Shown: one piece after another, positions 17,746-26,318 of the stretch | How positions within the stretch are numbered: the stretch's first letter is position 1 | How the letters are laid out: each line of letters begins with the position of its first letter | DNA from: Bog-756 sp963718405 | GTDB lineage: Bacteria; Actinomycetota; Acidimicrobiia; Acidimicrobiales; RAAP-2 | NCBI GenBank assembly: GCA_963718405.1 | Contig: CAVQYZ010000002.1 | Coordinates: forward strand, 620,001 to 684,000 | Direction of reading: 5' to 3' | DNA length: 64,000 bases | The notes under the pieces: model-generated | Seen by the model: the letters and a program-made list of their open reading frames with translations, nothing else | The model's database searches: none | Told to the model about the DNA's origin: nothing | Program-made: the position numbers and the translations under genes

Positions 17746-19358
17746 TCGTTGTCGAAGGCCGTGCTCATCCCGCCGGCCGGATAGGGGGAGCTCGGGGAGC
17801 TGTACTGGACGATCTGGACCGGGCCCGAGGGCAGTCCGGAGTAGATCGAGTGGACGTTGTTGCAGGTGGTGGCGGGGTTGATGTCCCAGTCCGCCGCCCA
17901 GTACGGAACGGCCGGGGCGTAGTCACCCACGATGCCCGACCAGTCACCGGGGCTGGCGTAGATGCCGACGGCGTTGAGCCCTTCAAAGCGGAGCCCGTCC
18001 AGGGCTCCCTCGACCACCGCGGCGTTGGCGGCCTGGCTCGATGACCACCCCGGCACCCCGGGGGTGTCGGGCTCCACGTCCAGCCACCAGGCCACCGAGG
18101 TGTTGATGCCGGCGGCCTGGGCCTTCTCAAAGGCGTTGATGCCTGCGCCGAACCCGTAGTTGCAGGCCGAGGGCGAGGCGGCGCTGGCACAGGCCGGGTC
18201 GCCGCTGGAGGCGGCCTGGCCGTAGGTCAGGTACACGTAGAGATTGAGCCCACCCCCGGCCCATGCCGCCTCGCTGCCCAGGCAGTCGTTGGTGCCGCCG
18301 TAGGACTCACCCACCACCTCGACCAGGCCGATGGTGTGCGGGGAGGGTGGGAAGTTCCCACACTGGAAGTTGGAGATGTCGTAGCCGTAGCTCCCCGACG
18401 GGTACGACGAGCCGGTGAAGTGGCCGCTGGCGTCGGCCTCGGCCATGCCCACCACCGGTTTGTTGAGCACCTGGGGGGCCGACCCCCAGTAGGTGGCGCC
18501 GAAGGCGGTCACCGCCCCGTTGCTGTTGGTGAACCAGTAGCCGCTCCCGCTGGCGTCGGAGGCGATGGCCACGATGGGGCGACTCTGGGGAACGTCGCCC
18601 AGGGAGCCGTGGAAGCGGGCGTCGCCGAAGGCGAACACCCCGCCGTCGGCGGCCACGAACCAGTAGCCGTGCCCATTGGGCAAGGCGGTCATGCCCACGA
18701 TGGGTTGGTTCAGGTGGATGGCTCCGGTCGAGCCGTAGAAGGAGGCGTCACCGAAGGAGAAGATCCCTCCGTCCGCGGCCACCAGCCAGTAGCCGCGTCC
18801 GTCCGGGGTGGCCGCCATGCCCACCACCGGCCGGTTGAGTCGGTGGCCTCCCATCGAACCGTAGAAGGTGGCATGGCCGAAGGCGAAGATCCCGCCGTCC
18901 GAGGCCACCAGCCAGTATCCGTGCCCACCGGCCGCCGCCGCCATCCCCACCACCGGCTTGTTGAGCACCATGCCACCGGTGGAGCCGTAGAAGGCGGCAT
19001 TGCCGAAGGAGAACACCCCGCCGTCCGAGGCCACCAACCAGTACCCCTTGCCTCCTCCGGTGCCGGCCATGGCCACCACCGGCCTGTTGAGGGCCATGCC
19101 GCCGGTGGAGCCGTAGAACGGGGCGCCGCCGAAGGAGAAGATCCCACCGTCCGAGGCCACCAGCCAGTAGGCCGACACCGAGGTCTTGGCGTGGGCCGTG
19201 GTGGCGTGGGCTGGTGCGGTGCTGGTGCTGGTGCTAGTGGTCGTGGTCGTGGCGGCGGACGCCGGTGACCAAGGGAACACCACCGTGCCCAACAGGCAGA
19301 GCAGGACAACGAGCACCACTGCGCCAGCGGTTCGGCTCCGGTTGGGCGGCAACGGCAT
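17733..19358 (-). CDS. Secreted six-repeat protein with GH25/DUF1906-like C-terminal domain
   Basis: The 541-residue protein has an N-terminal signal or anchor segment (Val/Leu-rich, residues 10-32) and a Thr/Ser-rich linker. Six repeats of about 47 residues follow, each built on GYWLVASDGGxFxFGxAxFxGS and LNxPVVGM; the sixth is degenerate. The C-terminal third begins near YGYDIS and contains WWLDVEPD, GIYASPGDW, YWAADWDI and VQIVQYSS, the pattern of GH25-like or DUF1906 TIM barrels, with candidate acids in YDIS and DVE. I infer a surface or secreted wall-binding protein, possibly muramidase-like. GGAGA precedes the ATG. A second six-repeat protein lies at 57.2 kb. Confidence 0.75.
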   Translation of the reverse strand: MPLPPNRSRTAGAVVLVVLLCLLGTVVFPWSPASAATTTTTSTSTSTAPAHATTAHAKTSVSAYWLVASDGGIFSFGGAPFYGSTGGMALNRPVVAMAGTGGGKGYWLVASDGGVFSFGNAAFYGSTGGMVLNKPVVGMAAAAGGHGYWLVASDGGIFAFGHATFYGSMGGHRLNRPVVGMAATPDGRGYWLVAADGGIFSFGDASFYGSTGAIHLNQPIVGMTALPNGHGYWFVAADGGVFAFGDARFHGSLGDVPQSRPIVAIASDASGSGYWFTNSNGAVTAFGATYWGSAPQVLNKPVVGMAEADASGHFTGSSYPSGSYGYDISNFQCGNFPPSPHTIGLVEVVGESYGGTNDCLGSEAAWAGGGLNLYVYLTYGQAASSGDPACASAASPSACNYGFGAGINAFEKAQAAGINTSVAWWLDVEPDTPGVPGWSSSQAANAAVVEGALDGLRFEGLNAVGIYASPGDWSGIVGDYAPAVPYWAADWDINPATTCNNVHSIYSGLPSGPVQIVQYSSPSSPYPAGGMSTAFDNDYAC

Positions 19359-19505
19359 GGTGAACTATCTCCATCGCTTGAGGTTGCGGGGTACCCGGGC
19401 TCGAGCCTGCCGCTCGTAGTCGGCGCTGGTCTTGCCGAGTCACCGGGGTCGAACCAGTCTCGTCGGTTGGCTCCGATAGGTCAATGACGCCCCTGTCTCC
19501 CCTGG

Positions 19506-20909
19506 TCAAGAAGACAACGCCCGACGCCGGCCCTTCTTGTGCCCGGCGGTCAGCTCCGGCAGCAGTTCGGCCACGGCGAAGGCCAGATCCAGGGACTGGC
19601 GGGCGTTGAGCCGGGGGTCACAGGTGGTGGTGTACCGCTGGTGTAGCTGGCCCTCCACGATGTCCTCGACCCCGCCCAGGCACTCGGTCACGTCGTCCCC
19701 GGTGAGCTCCACGTGCACGCCCCCCGGCCAGGTGCCTTCCTGGTGGTGGACCCGGAAGAACCCCTTCAACTCGCCGAGGATGTCGTCGAACTTGCGGGTC
19801 TTCTGGCCGCCTTCTGCGGTGAAGGTGTTGCCGTGCATGGGATCGCACACCCAGACCACCGGATGGCCCTCGTCGCGGACCGCCCGCAACAACGGCGGCA
19901 GTGCCGTGTCCACGCCGTCCACGCCGAGCCGGGTGATGAGGGTGAGCCGGCCGGGCACCCGGTTCGGGTTGAGGCGCTCGCACAGACCGATCACCTCATC
20001 GGGGGTGGCGTCCGGTCCGACCTTGGATCCCACCGGGTTGTTGATCCCCGAAAGGAACTCGCAGTGGGCGCCGGTCAGTTGCCGGGTGCGCTCGCCCACC
20101 CACAGCATGTGGGCCGAGCAGTCGTACCACTCCTCGGTGAGGGAGTCCTTCCGGGTCAGGGCCTCCTCGTAGTCGAGGATCAGGGCCTCGTGGCTGGTCC
20201 AGAAGTCCACCTCGTGCAGTGAGTCCTCGGCGGTGAGGTTGATCCCGCAGGCGGCCATGAATCGGAGGGCCCGGTCGATGCCCTCGGCGATGTCCTCGAA
20301 CTGTTGTCCCTCGCTGGAGGACGCCACGAACTGCTGGTTCCAGGCGTGGACCTGGCTCAGGTCGGCGAACCCGCCCTTGGTGAAGGCTCGCAGCAGGTTG
20401 AGGGTGGAGACCGACTGCTGGTAGGCGGACACCAGTCGTTCGGGGTCGGGTATCCGGGCGGCCCGCTCGGGCAGGTCGTCGTTGACCATGTGACCCCGGA
20501 AGGAGTCGATCACCTGGTCGCCCACGACCTCGGTGGGGGAGCTGCGGGGCTTGGCGAACTGCCCGGCGATCCTCCCCACCTTGACCACGGGCACGCCGGC
20601 GCCGTAGGTCAACACCACGGCCATCTGCAGGATGACCTTGAGCTTGTCCCGGATGGCGTCGGCGCTGAACTCCGAGAAGGACTCGGCGCAGTCACCGGCC
20701 TGCAGTAGGAAGGCCTCACCCTGGGCGGCCTGGCCCAGGGCCCGGGTCAGATGACGGGCCTCACCGGCGAAGACCAACGGGGGCAGCCCGGCCAGTCGGG
20801 CGTGCACCCGCTTGAGCTCGCCCTCGTCGGGCCAGGACGGCTGTTGGGCGGCCGGTTTCGACCTCCAGGAGTCCGGCGACCACGAGCTGGGAACAGGTTG
20901 GGGCGCCAT
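19506..20909 (-). CDS. aroG: 3-deoxy-7-phosphoheptulonate synthase, class II
   Basis: The protein shows the plant/actinobacterial class II DAHP synthase features: FLLQAGDCAESF, GRIAGQFAKPRS, WVGERTR, GINNPVGSKVGP, WVCDPMHGNT and GGVHVELTG. It condenses phosphoenolpyruvate and erythrose 4-phosphate, entering the shikimate pathway. I use the ATG at 20909 (MAPQPVP), because a TACGCT element lies 6 nt upstream and the extra upstream frame looks non-coding. Length is 467 residues, normal for class II. Confidence 0.95.
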   Translation of the reverse strand: MAPQPVPSSWSPDSWRSKPAAQQPSWPDEGELKRVHARLAGLPPLVFAGEARHLTRALGQAAQGEAFLLQAGDCAESFSEFSADAIRDKLKVILQMAVVLTYGAGVPVVKVGRIAGQFAKPRSSPTEVVGDQVIDSFRGHMVNDDLPERAARIPDPERLVSAYQQSVSTLNLLRAFTKGGFADLSQVHAWNQQFVASSSEGQQFEDIAEGIDRALRFMAACGINLTAEDSLHEVDFWTSHEALILDYEEALTRKDSLTEEWYDCSAHMLWVGERTRQLTGAHCEFLSGINNPVGSKVGPDATPDEVIGLCERLNPNRVPGRLTLITRLGVDGVDTALPPLLRAVRDEGHPVVWVCDPMHGNTFTAEGGQKTRKFDDILGELKGFFRVHHQEGTWPGGVHVELTGDDVTECLGGVEDIVEGQLHQRYTTTCDPRLNARQSLDLAFAVAELLPELTAGHKKGRRRALSS

Positions 20910-20915
20910 CCCACC

Positions 20916-20921
20916 AGCGTA
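20916..20921 (-). promoter_or_regulatory. aroG: -10-like element (TACGCT on minus strand), leaderless aroG start
   Basis: On the minus strand TACGCT ends 6 nt before the aroG ATG. The divergent gene's TAGGCT lies only 31 bp away, so two promoters sit back to back. Confidence 0.5.
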
Positions 20922-20952
20922 AAGCCTCCGGACCCGATGGGGATCGACCACC

Positions 20953-20958
20953 TAGGCT
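20953..20958 (+). promoter_or_regulatory. -10-like element (TAGGCT), leaderless LLM oxidoreductase start
   Basis: TAGGCT ends 6 nt before the ATG at 20965; no ribosome binding site is present. Confidence 0.5.
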
Positions 20959-20964
20959 CGGCAC

Positions 20965-21894
20965 ATGCGCCCCTTCCGATTCGGGATCCAACTGTCCAAA
21001 GCCGAGACCGGTGCGGCCTGGCGCTCCACCGCCCGCCGGGTCGAGGACCTCGGGTACTCGTCGCTGTTCATCCCCGACCACTTCGAGGACCAGTTCGGCC
21101 CGCTGGTGGCCCTCACGGTGGCGGCCGAGGCCACCACCACCCTGCGGGTCGGCTCCCTGGTGTTCGGCAACGACTACCGGCACCCGGTGGTCCTGGCCAA
21201 AGAGATCGCCACCTTGGACCTGTTCTCCGAGGGGCGGGTGGAGTTCGGGCTCGGGGCGGGATGGATGACCAGTGACTACGAGCAGTCGGGCATCCGGGCC
21301 GATTCCGCCGGCATCCGGATCTCCCGGATGACCGAGAGCCTCAAGGTGATGAAATCACTGTGGTCGACAGGCGAGGCCACCTTCGACGGCGAGCACTATC
21401 AGATTGCCGGCGCCATCGGGGCCCCGACCCCGGTGCAGCGGCCCTATCCCCCCATCATCATCGGGGGTGGCGGGCAACGGGTGCTGGGCATCGCCGCCCG
21501 CGAGGCCGACATCATCGGCGTGAACCCCAGCCTGGCGGCGGGGTACATCGGTCCCGAGGTGCTGGAGACCACCACGGCCGAGTACTACCACCAACGGATC
21601 GAGTGGATCCGGCGGGCCGCCGGGGCTCGCTTCGACGACCTCGAGCTCCAGTGCCTGACCTTCCTGGTCCAGATCGTGCCGAACCGGGAGGAGGCGGTGG
21701 CCGGCCTGGCCGGGGCACTGTCGGTGTCCGCGGAGCAGATCGAGCAGTCGCCCATCGCCATGATCGGCACCACCGACCAGATCGCGGAGACCCTGCAGGA
21801 ACGGCGGGAGTCGTTCGGCTTCTCGTACGTCGTGGTCCACGAGGCCGAGATGGAGGCATTCGCTCCGGTGGTGGCGGCCCTGTCGGGTACCTAG
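20965..21894 (+). CDS. LLM-class F420-dependent oxidoreductase
   Basis: The 309-residue TIM-barrel protein starts MRPFRFGIQLSKAE and has GYSSLFIPDHF, TTLRVGSLVFGNDYRHP, GRVEFGLGAGWM and PPIIIGGGG, typical of luciferase-like monooxygenase (LLM) proteins of the F420-using branch (TIGR03621-like). The substrate is unknown. nadD starts 2 bp after its stop, so it probably leads a nadD-rsfS transcript. Confidence 0.85.
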   Translation: MRPFRFGIQLSKAETGAAWRSTARRVEDLGYSSLFIPDHFEDQFGPLVALTVAAEATTTLRVGSLVFGNDYRHPVVLAKEIATLDLFSEGRVEFGLGAGWMTSDYEQSGIRADSAGIRISRMTESLKVMKSLWSTGEATFDGEHYQIAGAIGAPTPVQRPYPPIIIGGGGQRVLGIAAREADIIGVNPSLAAGYIGPEVLETTTAEYYHQRIEWIRRAAGARFDDLELQCLTFLVQIVPNREEAVAGLAGALSVSAEQIEQSPIAMIGTTDQIAETLQERRESFGFSYVVVHEAEMEAFAPVVAALSGT

Positions 21895-21896
21895 GC

Positions 21897-22493
21897 GTGG
21901 AGCGACACCAACGCATCGGCATCTTCGGCGGGACGTTCGACCCGGTGCACACGGCCCATCTCGAGGTGGCCGAGGCCGTCCGTCACGAGCTGGAACTGGA
22001 CCGGATGTTGCTGATGGTGGCCAACCAGCCCTGGCAGAAGGGAGACGGACGGCTCCTGACCCCCGCCGAAGACCGGTACGCCATGGTCGTGGCCGCGGCG
22101 CGCGGATGGCCGGGTCTCGAGCCCAGTCGGATGGAGATCGACCGCGGCGGACCGACCTACTCCATCGACACCGTCCGTCAGCTGCGAGAGGAGGCTCCGG
22201 GGGCGGACCTGTTCCTGGTGGTCGGGTCGGATGTGGTGCCCGGGCTCACCACCTGGCGGGACGAGCCGGACCTGCGCCGCTTGGTCACCCTGGCCGTGGT
22301 GGGCCGACCGGGCGCGCCCGCCGAGCCCCCTCCGCCGGGGTGGAAGGCGGTGACGGTCCCGGTGGCGCCGTTCGACGTGTCGAGCACCGAGCTGCGGGAG
22401 CGCCTGGAGTCCGGGCTGACGGTGGAGGATCTGGTCCCCGAGGCCGTGATCCGTTGCATACAGGAGCGGGGTCTGTACGCTGGAAGGAGATGA
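21897..22493 (+). CDS. nadD: Nicotinate-nucleotide adenylyltransferase
   Basis: NadD adenylates nicotinate mononucleotide in NAD synthesis. The nucleotidyltransferase motif GIFGGTFDPVHTAHL is at the N-terminus and the ISSTxIR-type motif appears as VSSTELRERL. The GTG at 21897 is the only start that keeps the motif N-terminal. Length is 198 residues. It sits upstream of rsfS, the usual arrangement, with one small membrane-protein gene between. Confidence 0.95.
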   Translation: MERHQRIGIFGGTFDPVHTAHLEVAEAVRHELELDRMLLMVANQPWQKGDGRLLTPAEDRYAMVVAAARGWPGLEPSRMEIDRGGPTYSIDTVRQLREEAPGADLFLVVGSDVVPGLTTWRDEPDLRRLVTLAVVGRPGAPAEPPPPGWKAVTVPVAPFDVSSTELRERLESGLTVEDLVPEAVIRCIQERGLYAGRR

Positions 22494-22948
22494 TCGTGGG
22501 GACGACGCCGACGGAGCCAGGCACGACCAAGACGTCCCGCCTGTACCCCACCCCCGAAGAGGCGCTGGACCGGGCGGCCCAGGCCCAGGGCCTGCCGGGA
22601 GATCCCGAGGGTGCGGAGGCCGTGGCCCCGGCCCCGGCGCCGACCCGTGGTCAGGCCCATCTCCAGTTGGATGCCGTCGGGGAGGACCCGGTGACCGTGA
22701 GCCGGGCCGAGGGGCGCCAGGCCCTCCGGGCCGCCCGGAGGCGCCGGCGCCGCATCTCGATAGGCTGTGCCGTGTTGATCGCCCTGTGCACCATCGCCAC
22801 CGTGTTGATCGTCGATCTGGCCCGGGTCCGAACGTCCGGTCTGCCGGCGACGGCCCCATCGACCCGGATGGCATCACCGCCCACGGCCGTCCAACCTCTC
22901 CTTCCCCGATACGAATCCACCGCGACCCTTGACGCCCTGGCGTCTTAA
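22490..22948 (+). CDS. Small single-pass membrane protein between nadD and rsfS
   Basis: I do not recognise this 152-residue protein. The ATG at 22490 overlaps the nadD stop and follows GGAAGG. Residues 1-70 are Pro/Ala/Glu-rich and probably disordered. Residues 80-92 are strongly basic (RRRRRR), followed by one membrane helix, and the short C-terminal part is Pro/Ser/Thr-rich. Many actinobacteria carry a LytR-CpsA-Psr gene or an uncharacterised membrane gene at this position. The topology suggests a cytoplasmic N-terminus. Confidence 0.65.
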   Translation: MIVGTTPTEPGTTKTSRLYPTPEEALDRAAQAQGLPGDPEGAEAVAPAPAPTRGQAHLQLDAVGEDPVTVSRAEGRQALRAARRRRRRISIGCAVLIALCTIATVLIVDLARVRTSGLPATAPSTRMASPPTAVQPLLPRYESTATLDALAS

Positions 22949-22959
22949 GGAGGCCACCG

Positions 22960-23361
22960 TTGACATCACTCCGTCCCGTCCCGTTCGTCGATCCCCAAGC
23001 TCCGACCGTCTCCGAGGCGTGCATCGTGGCGGCCCGCGCCGCCGACGCCAAATCGGGCGAGGAGACCGCGGTCCTGGCCATGGGCGAGCTCCTCGGGCTC
23101 ACCGATGCCTTTGTCATCACCAGTGGTCGCAACACCCGCCAGGTCCGGTCCATCGTCGACGAGGTCGAGCTCCGGGTCAAGGACTCCGGTGGAGGGTCGC
23201 CGGTACGGGTGGAGGGGCTGGATGACGCCCGCTGGGTGTTGATGGACTACGGGGACTTTCTGGTGCACGTCTTCTTGGACGAGGCCCGGACGTTCTACGA
23301 CCTCGAGCACCTGTGGCTGGACGCTCCCCGGATCACCTGGATGGAGCCCGCCGCTTCCTGA
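22960..23361 (+). CDS. rsfS: Ribosomal silencing factor RsfS
   Basis: RsfS (YbeB/Iojap) binds L14 and blocks subunit joining. The 133-residue protein has AADAKSGEETAVLAM, DAFVITSGRNTRQV, WVLMDYGDFLVHVF and RTFYDLEHLW, the full family signature. The start is a TTG at 22960 preceded by a strong TAAGGAGG at 22946-22953, which decides the choice. It ends the nadD operon. Confidence 0.95.
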   Translation: MTSLRPVPFVDPQAPTVSEACIVAARAADAKSGEETAVLAMGELLGLTDAFVITSGRNTRQVRSIVDEVELRVKDSGGGSPVRVEGLDDARWVLMDYGDFLVHVFLDEARTFYDLEHLWLDAPRITWMEPAAS

Positions 23362-23403
23362 GCGCTTCGGACCGGGCGTGGGTTCCCATCCGGTCGGCGA
23401 ACG

Positions 23404-24012
23404 CTAAGGCAGGGGAGCCTGGGTCTGATACGAGGCCCGGTTGACCGGACCGGGTACCTGGACGCCGGCGGCCGTGGGCACGTCGATGGGCTTGCCGTCG
23501 ATTTCGAAGCGCACGCCGATGACCCCGGGCTGCTCGGTGGCGGTGAAGACCACCTGGGCGATGGCCAGGCTCTGGTCCGGTCCGACCACCTGGACCGGGT
23601 CGGTGGAGGAGAAGTTCACGGTGGCGATCCCACCGGACACGCTGGCCCGCACCTGGGTGGTGCTCCCGGTGAGGAAGCTCTGCAGCCCGAAGACGGACTC
23701 GGCCTCCGTGGGCCCTTCGAGGAGCGCACCGAGGATCTCGCTGAGGTTGGCGGGGACCTGGATGTCCCGGGTCACCGCCTTCAGGTGCTGGTTCGGCGCC
23801 ACCAGGAAGATGGTCTCCGACACGGTCACGTCGGGCCTCGGCACCGTCGACGCCGTGGTCGGAGTGACCGGGTCGAGCAGGTGGAAGGGCACGTTGGATT
23901 TGGCGATGGCCGTGGGCGTCCCGCTGGTGGGGATGCCGCAGGCCGCGGTGGCCCCCAGGATGACCACCGTGGCCACACCGGCCACCACCCGGGCGGCCCG
24001 ACGGTCGGTCAT
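23404..24012 (-). CDS. GerMN-domain lipoprotein
   Basis: The 202-residue protein begins MTDRRAARVV, then a hydrophobic stretch ending in a Cys at residue 25, consistent with an exported lipoprotein although the lipobox is weak. The rest is a GerMN-like fold (ETIFLVAPNQHL, LLEGPTEAE, VRASVSGGIATVNFSS). Its ATG overlaps the histidine kinase stop, so it is the third gene of a regulator-kinase-lipoprotein operon that resembles mtrA-mtrB-lpqB. It is far shorter than LpqB and lacks its C-terminal half. A role in sensing at the envelope is inference. Confidence 0.75.
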   Translation of the reverse strand: MTDRRAARVVAGVATVVILGATAACGIPTSGTPTAIAKSNVPFHLLDPVTPTTASTVPRPDVTVSETIFLVAPNQHLKAVTRDIQVPANLSEILGALLEGPTEAESVFGLQSFLTGSTTQVRASVSGGIATVNFSSTDPVQVVGPDQSLAIAQVVFTATEQPGVIGVRFEIDGKPIDVPTAAGVQVPGPVNRASYQTQAPLP

Positions 24013-25589
24013 GCCAGGCTCCGGTCGCCATCGCCGAGATCCTCGGCGGTGAAGGGCAGCTCCACGACGAATCGGGAACCACCACCCGGGGTGTCCTCGA
24101 CCCATACCGCGCCCCCGTGGAGCCGCACGTGTTCTGCCACCAACGAGAGCCCGAGGCCGGTGCCCTCGCTGGAGGCCCGCTGCCCGGAGCGGCTACCCCG
24201 GTAGAAGCGCTCGAAGATGTGGAGCCGCTCGTTGGTCGGGATGCCCGGCCCCCGGTCCTCCACGATGACCCGGATGCACCGGGGCGGCACGACGGTGCCG
24301 GCGGCGTCGGACCCGGTGGTCGCCGGATGGCGCTCGACGGCCACCCTGGTCACCCCGCCGGCATACAGCGAGGCGTTCTCGAAGAGGTTGGCAATCACCC
24401 GCTCGAAGCGGCGCTTGTCCACGCCCAGCCGCAGGCCGTCGACATCGGCGGCCACCTCCACCGGAACGATGACGGTGGTCCGCCCTCCGGCGCTGTGGGC
24501 GGCCGAGGACGTCACGGCCTGGCGCACCAGCTCACCGGGGTCCACCTCGTCGAGCGAGAGCTCGGCGGACCCGGCGTCGAAGCGGGAGATCTCCAACAGG
24601 TCGTCGACCATCCGGGTGAACCGTTGGAGATCGCCGTCCAGCAGGTCCAGCGCACTCCGGGCCCGGGGGTCGAGCTCGTGGCGATGGCCCTCGAGCACCC
24701 CCACCGTGGCCGAGAGCGTGGTGAGCGGTGACCGCAGCTCGTGGCTCACGTCAGAGGTGAACCGGGCCTCCCGTTCGATCCGGTCCTGGAGGTTGGCGGT
24801 CATCTGGTTGAAGGCCGAGGCCAGCTCCTGGAGGTCGACGTCGTCTCCGGCCTCCACCCGGGTGTCCAGCTGCCCCCCGGCGATGGCCACGGCGGCCTCG
24901 GTGACTCCGGCCAGAGGCCGGAGGGCCCGGCCACTGGCCCAGCGGCCCACGGCGGCGCCGGCCAACGTGGTGACCAGGGCCGCGGCGGCCAGGGCGAAGG
25001 CCAGGGTGCGCAGGGTCCCTTCCAGCTCGTCGAGGGAGAAGACCTCGTAGTAGGCCGCATGCACGGCCGGCAACGGCACCCCGATCACCAGCTGGGGCGT
25101 ACCGCTCAGGGAGAACAGCTGGGTGGCCGGGGTGCCGGCCAGGACCAGGGAGCGCTCCTGGGCCGGGATGGCGTTCTTGCCCACCGAGATGGAGGTGGCG
25201 TACCACTGACCCCCGGTGAGCAGCACCGAACGTGAGCCGGGCAGGGTGTCGGCCTGCTCCAGCAGCTGGTCGACATCGATGCCCGGTGACCGCAGGGTGT
25301 CCTGGACCAGCGAGGCGTTGGCGAAGGCCTGGCGCTGGTCGGTGGTCTGGCGTTCGTTGAGGAAGCTCTGCCGGGCGGTGAAGTAGGTGATGCCGGCCAT
25401 GATGGTGGAGAGGGCCAGGGCACCGATGGCAAACGTCGTGGTCACCCGGGCCCGGAGGCCCATCCCGCCGGACAGGTGGGTGCGCTGGGTCCGGCGGGAT
25501 GATCGGAGGGGCCAGTGTCGGTGGGCTTCGGCTGCCGGTCCACCGGATTGAGCCGGAACGGGCGGTGCCTCCGTCGGGCCCACGGTCAC
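24009..25589 (-). CDS. Two-component sensor histidine kinase (HAMP, HisKA)
   Basis: The 526-residue kinase has two membrane segments (about 50-68 and 195-216) enclosing an extracellular sensor of about 125 residues. HAMP (RALRPLAGVT) follows, then the phospho-acceptor box FTSDVSHELRSPL with His283, the N box (ANLFENASLY), G1 (EDRGPGIP) and G2 (GTGLGLSLV). The GTG start at 25589 overlaps the response regulator stop as GTGA. The pair with the downstream GerMN lipoprotein resembles the MtrAB-LpqB module of cell-wall homeostasis; orthology is not proven. Confidence 0.9.
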   Translation of the reverse strand: MTVGPTEAPPVPAQSGGPAAEAHRHWPLRSSRRTQRTHLSGGMGLRARVTTTFAIGALALSTIMAGITYFTARQSFLNERQTTDQRQAFANASLVQDTLRSPGIDVDQLLEQADTLPGSRSVLLTGGQWYATSISVGKNAIPAQERSLVLAGTPATQLFSLSGTPQLVIGVPLPAVHAAYYEVFSLDELEGTLRTLAFALAAAALVTTLAGAAVGRWASGRALRPLAGVTEAAVAIAGGQLDTRVEAGDDVDLQELASAFNQMTANLQDRIEREARFTSDVSHELRSPLTTLSATVGVLEGHRHELDPRARSALDLLDGDLQRFTRMVDDLLEISRFDAGSAELSLDEVDPGELVRQAVTSSAAHSAGGRTTVIVPVEVAADVDGLRLGVDKRRFERVIANLFENASLYAGGVTRVAVERHPATTGSDAAGTVVPPRCIRVIVEDRGPGIPTNERLHIFERFYRGSRSGQRASSEGTGLGLSLVAEHVRLHGGAVWVEDTPGGGSRFVVELPFTAEDLGDGDRSLA

Positions 25590-26263
25590 ACCGCCAGCTT
25601 GTAGCCCATGCCGCGGACGGTGAGGATGAAGCGGGGATTGGCCGGGTCGGGCTCCACCTTGGTGCGGAGCCGACGGATGTGGACGTCGACCAGTCGCCCG
25701 TCGCCGAAGTAGTCGTACCCCCACACCCGCTCGAGGAGGTGCTCGCGGCTCAGGACCTTGCCCGGGTGGTCGGCCAGCTCGCACAGCAGCCGGAACTCGG
25801 TTCGGGTGCAGTGGACCTCCTCACCGTCGCGGCGGACCACCCCGGCCTCCGGCTCGATCTGGACATCCCCGAAGCTGAGCACGGAGTCGCCGGCGTCGTC
25901 GGGCCGGGAGCGACGCAACAGGGCCCGGATCCGGGCGGCCAGCTCCTTGGCCACGAAGGGCTTGGTCACGTAGTCGTCGGCCCCGGCCTCCAGCCCGGCC
26001 ACGACGTCGTGGGTGTCGGAGCGGGCGGTCACCATGATGACCGGCACCGTGCTGAGGCGCCGCAGATTCCGGCACGTCTCGAACCCGTCGATGCCCGGGA
26101 GCATCAGATCGATGAGCACCAGCTCGAAGTGCTCCTCACTGAACCGGGCCAGGGCGTCTTCGCCGCTGGCCACGTCGTCGACCGAGTACCCCTCGTCTTC
26201 GAGCGCCAGGCACATGGACGACCGGATCCGCTCGTCGTCCTCGACCACCAGGATGCGGCTCAT
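25586..26263 (-). CDS. OmpR/PhoB-family response regulator
   Basis: The 225-residue protein has a receiver domain with the acidic pair Asp9-Asp10, the phosphorylation site Asp52 (LIDLMLPG), conserved Thr/Lys (VTAR, TKPF), and a C-terminal winged helix (TRTEFRLLCEL, RVWGYDYFGDGRLVDVHIRRLR). The histidine kinase follows with a GTGA overlap. A CATGAT hexamer on the minus strand ends 6 nt before the ATG (26270-26275), a weak leaderless-type promoter. Target genes are not evident. Confidence 0.93.
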   Translation of the reverse strand: MSRILVVEDDERIRSSMCLALEDEGYSVDDVASGEDALARFSEEHFELVLIDLMLPGIDGFETCRNLRRLSTVPVIMVTARSDTHDVVAGLEAGADDYVTKPFVAKELAARIRALLRRSRPDDAGDSVLSFGDVQIEPEAGVVRRDGEEVHCTRTEFRLLCELADHPGKVLSREHLLERVWGYDYFGDGRLVDVHIRRLRTKVEPDPANPRFILTVRGMGYKLAV

Positions 26264-26318
26264 GTCGCGATCATGGCACGGTCGGCCTGGCGTTCCCGCT
26301 CAGACCGACCGCTCGGAG

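Noticed and set aside
19359..19505. Riboswitch (c-di-AMP or c-di-GMP type) upstream of the repeat/GH25-like gene
   Set aside because: Several short GC hairpins are possible but none of the conserved core motifs of those classes could be matched.
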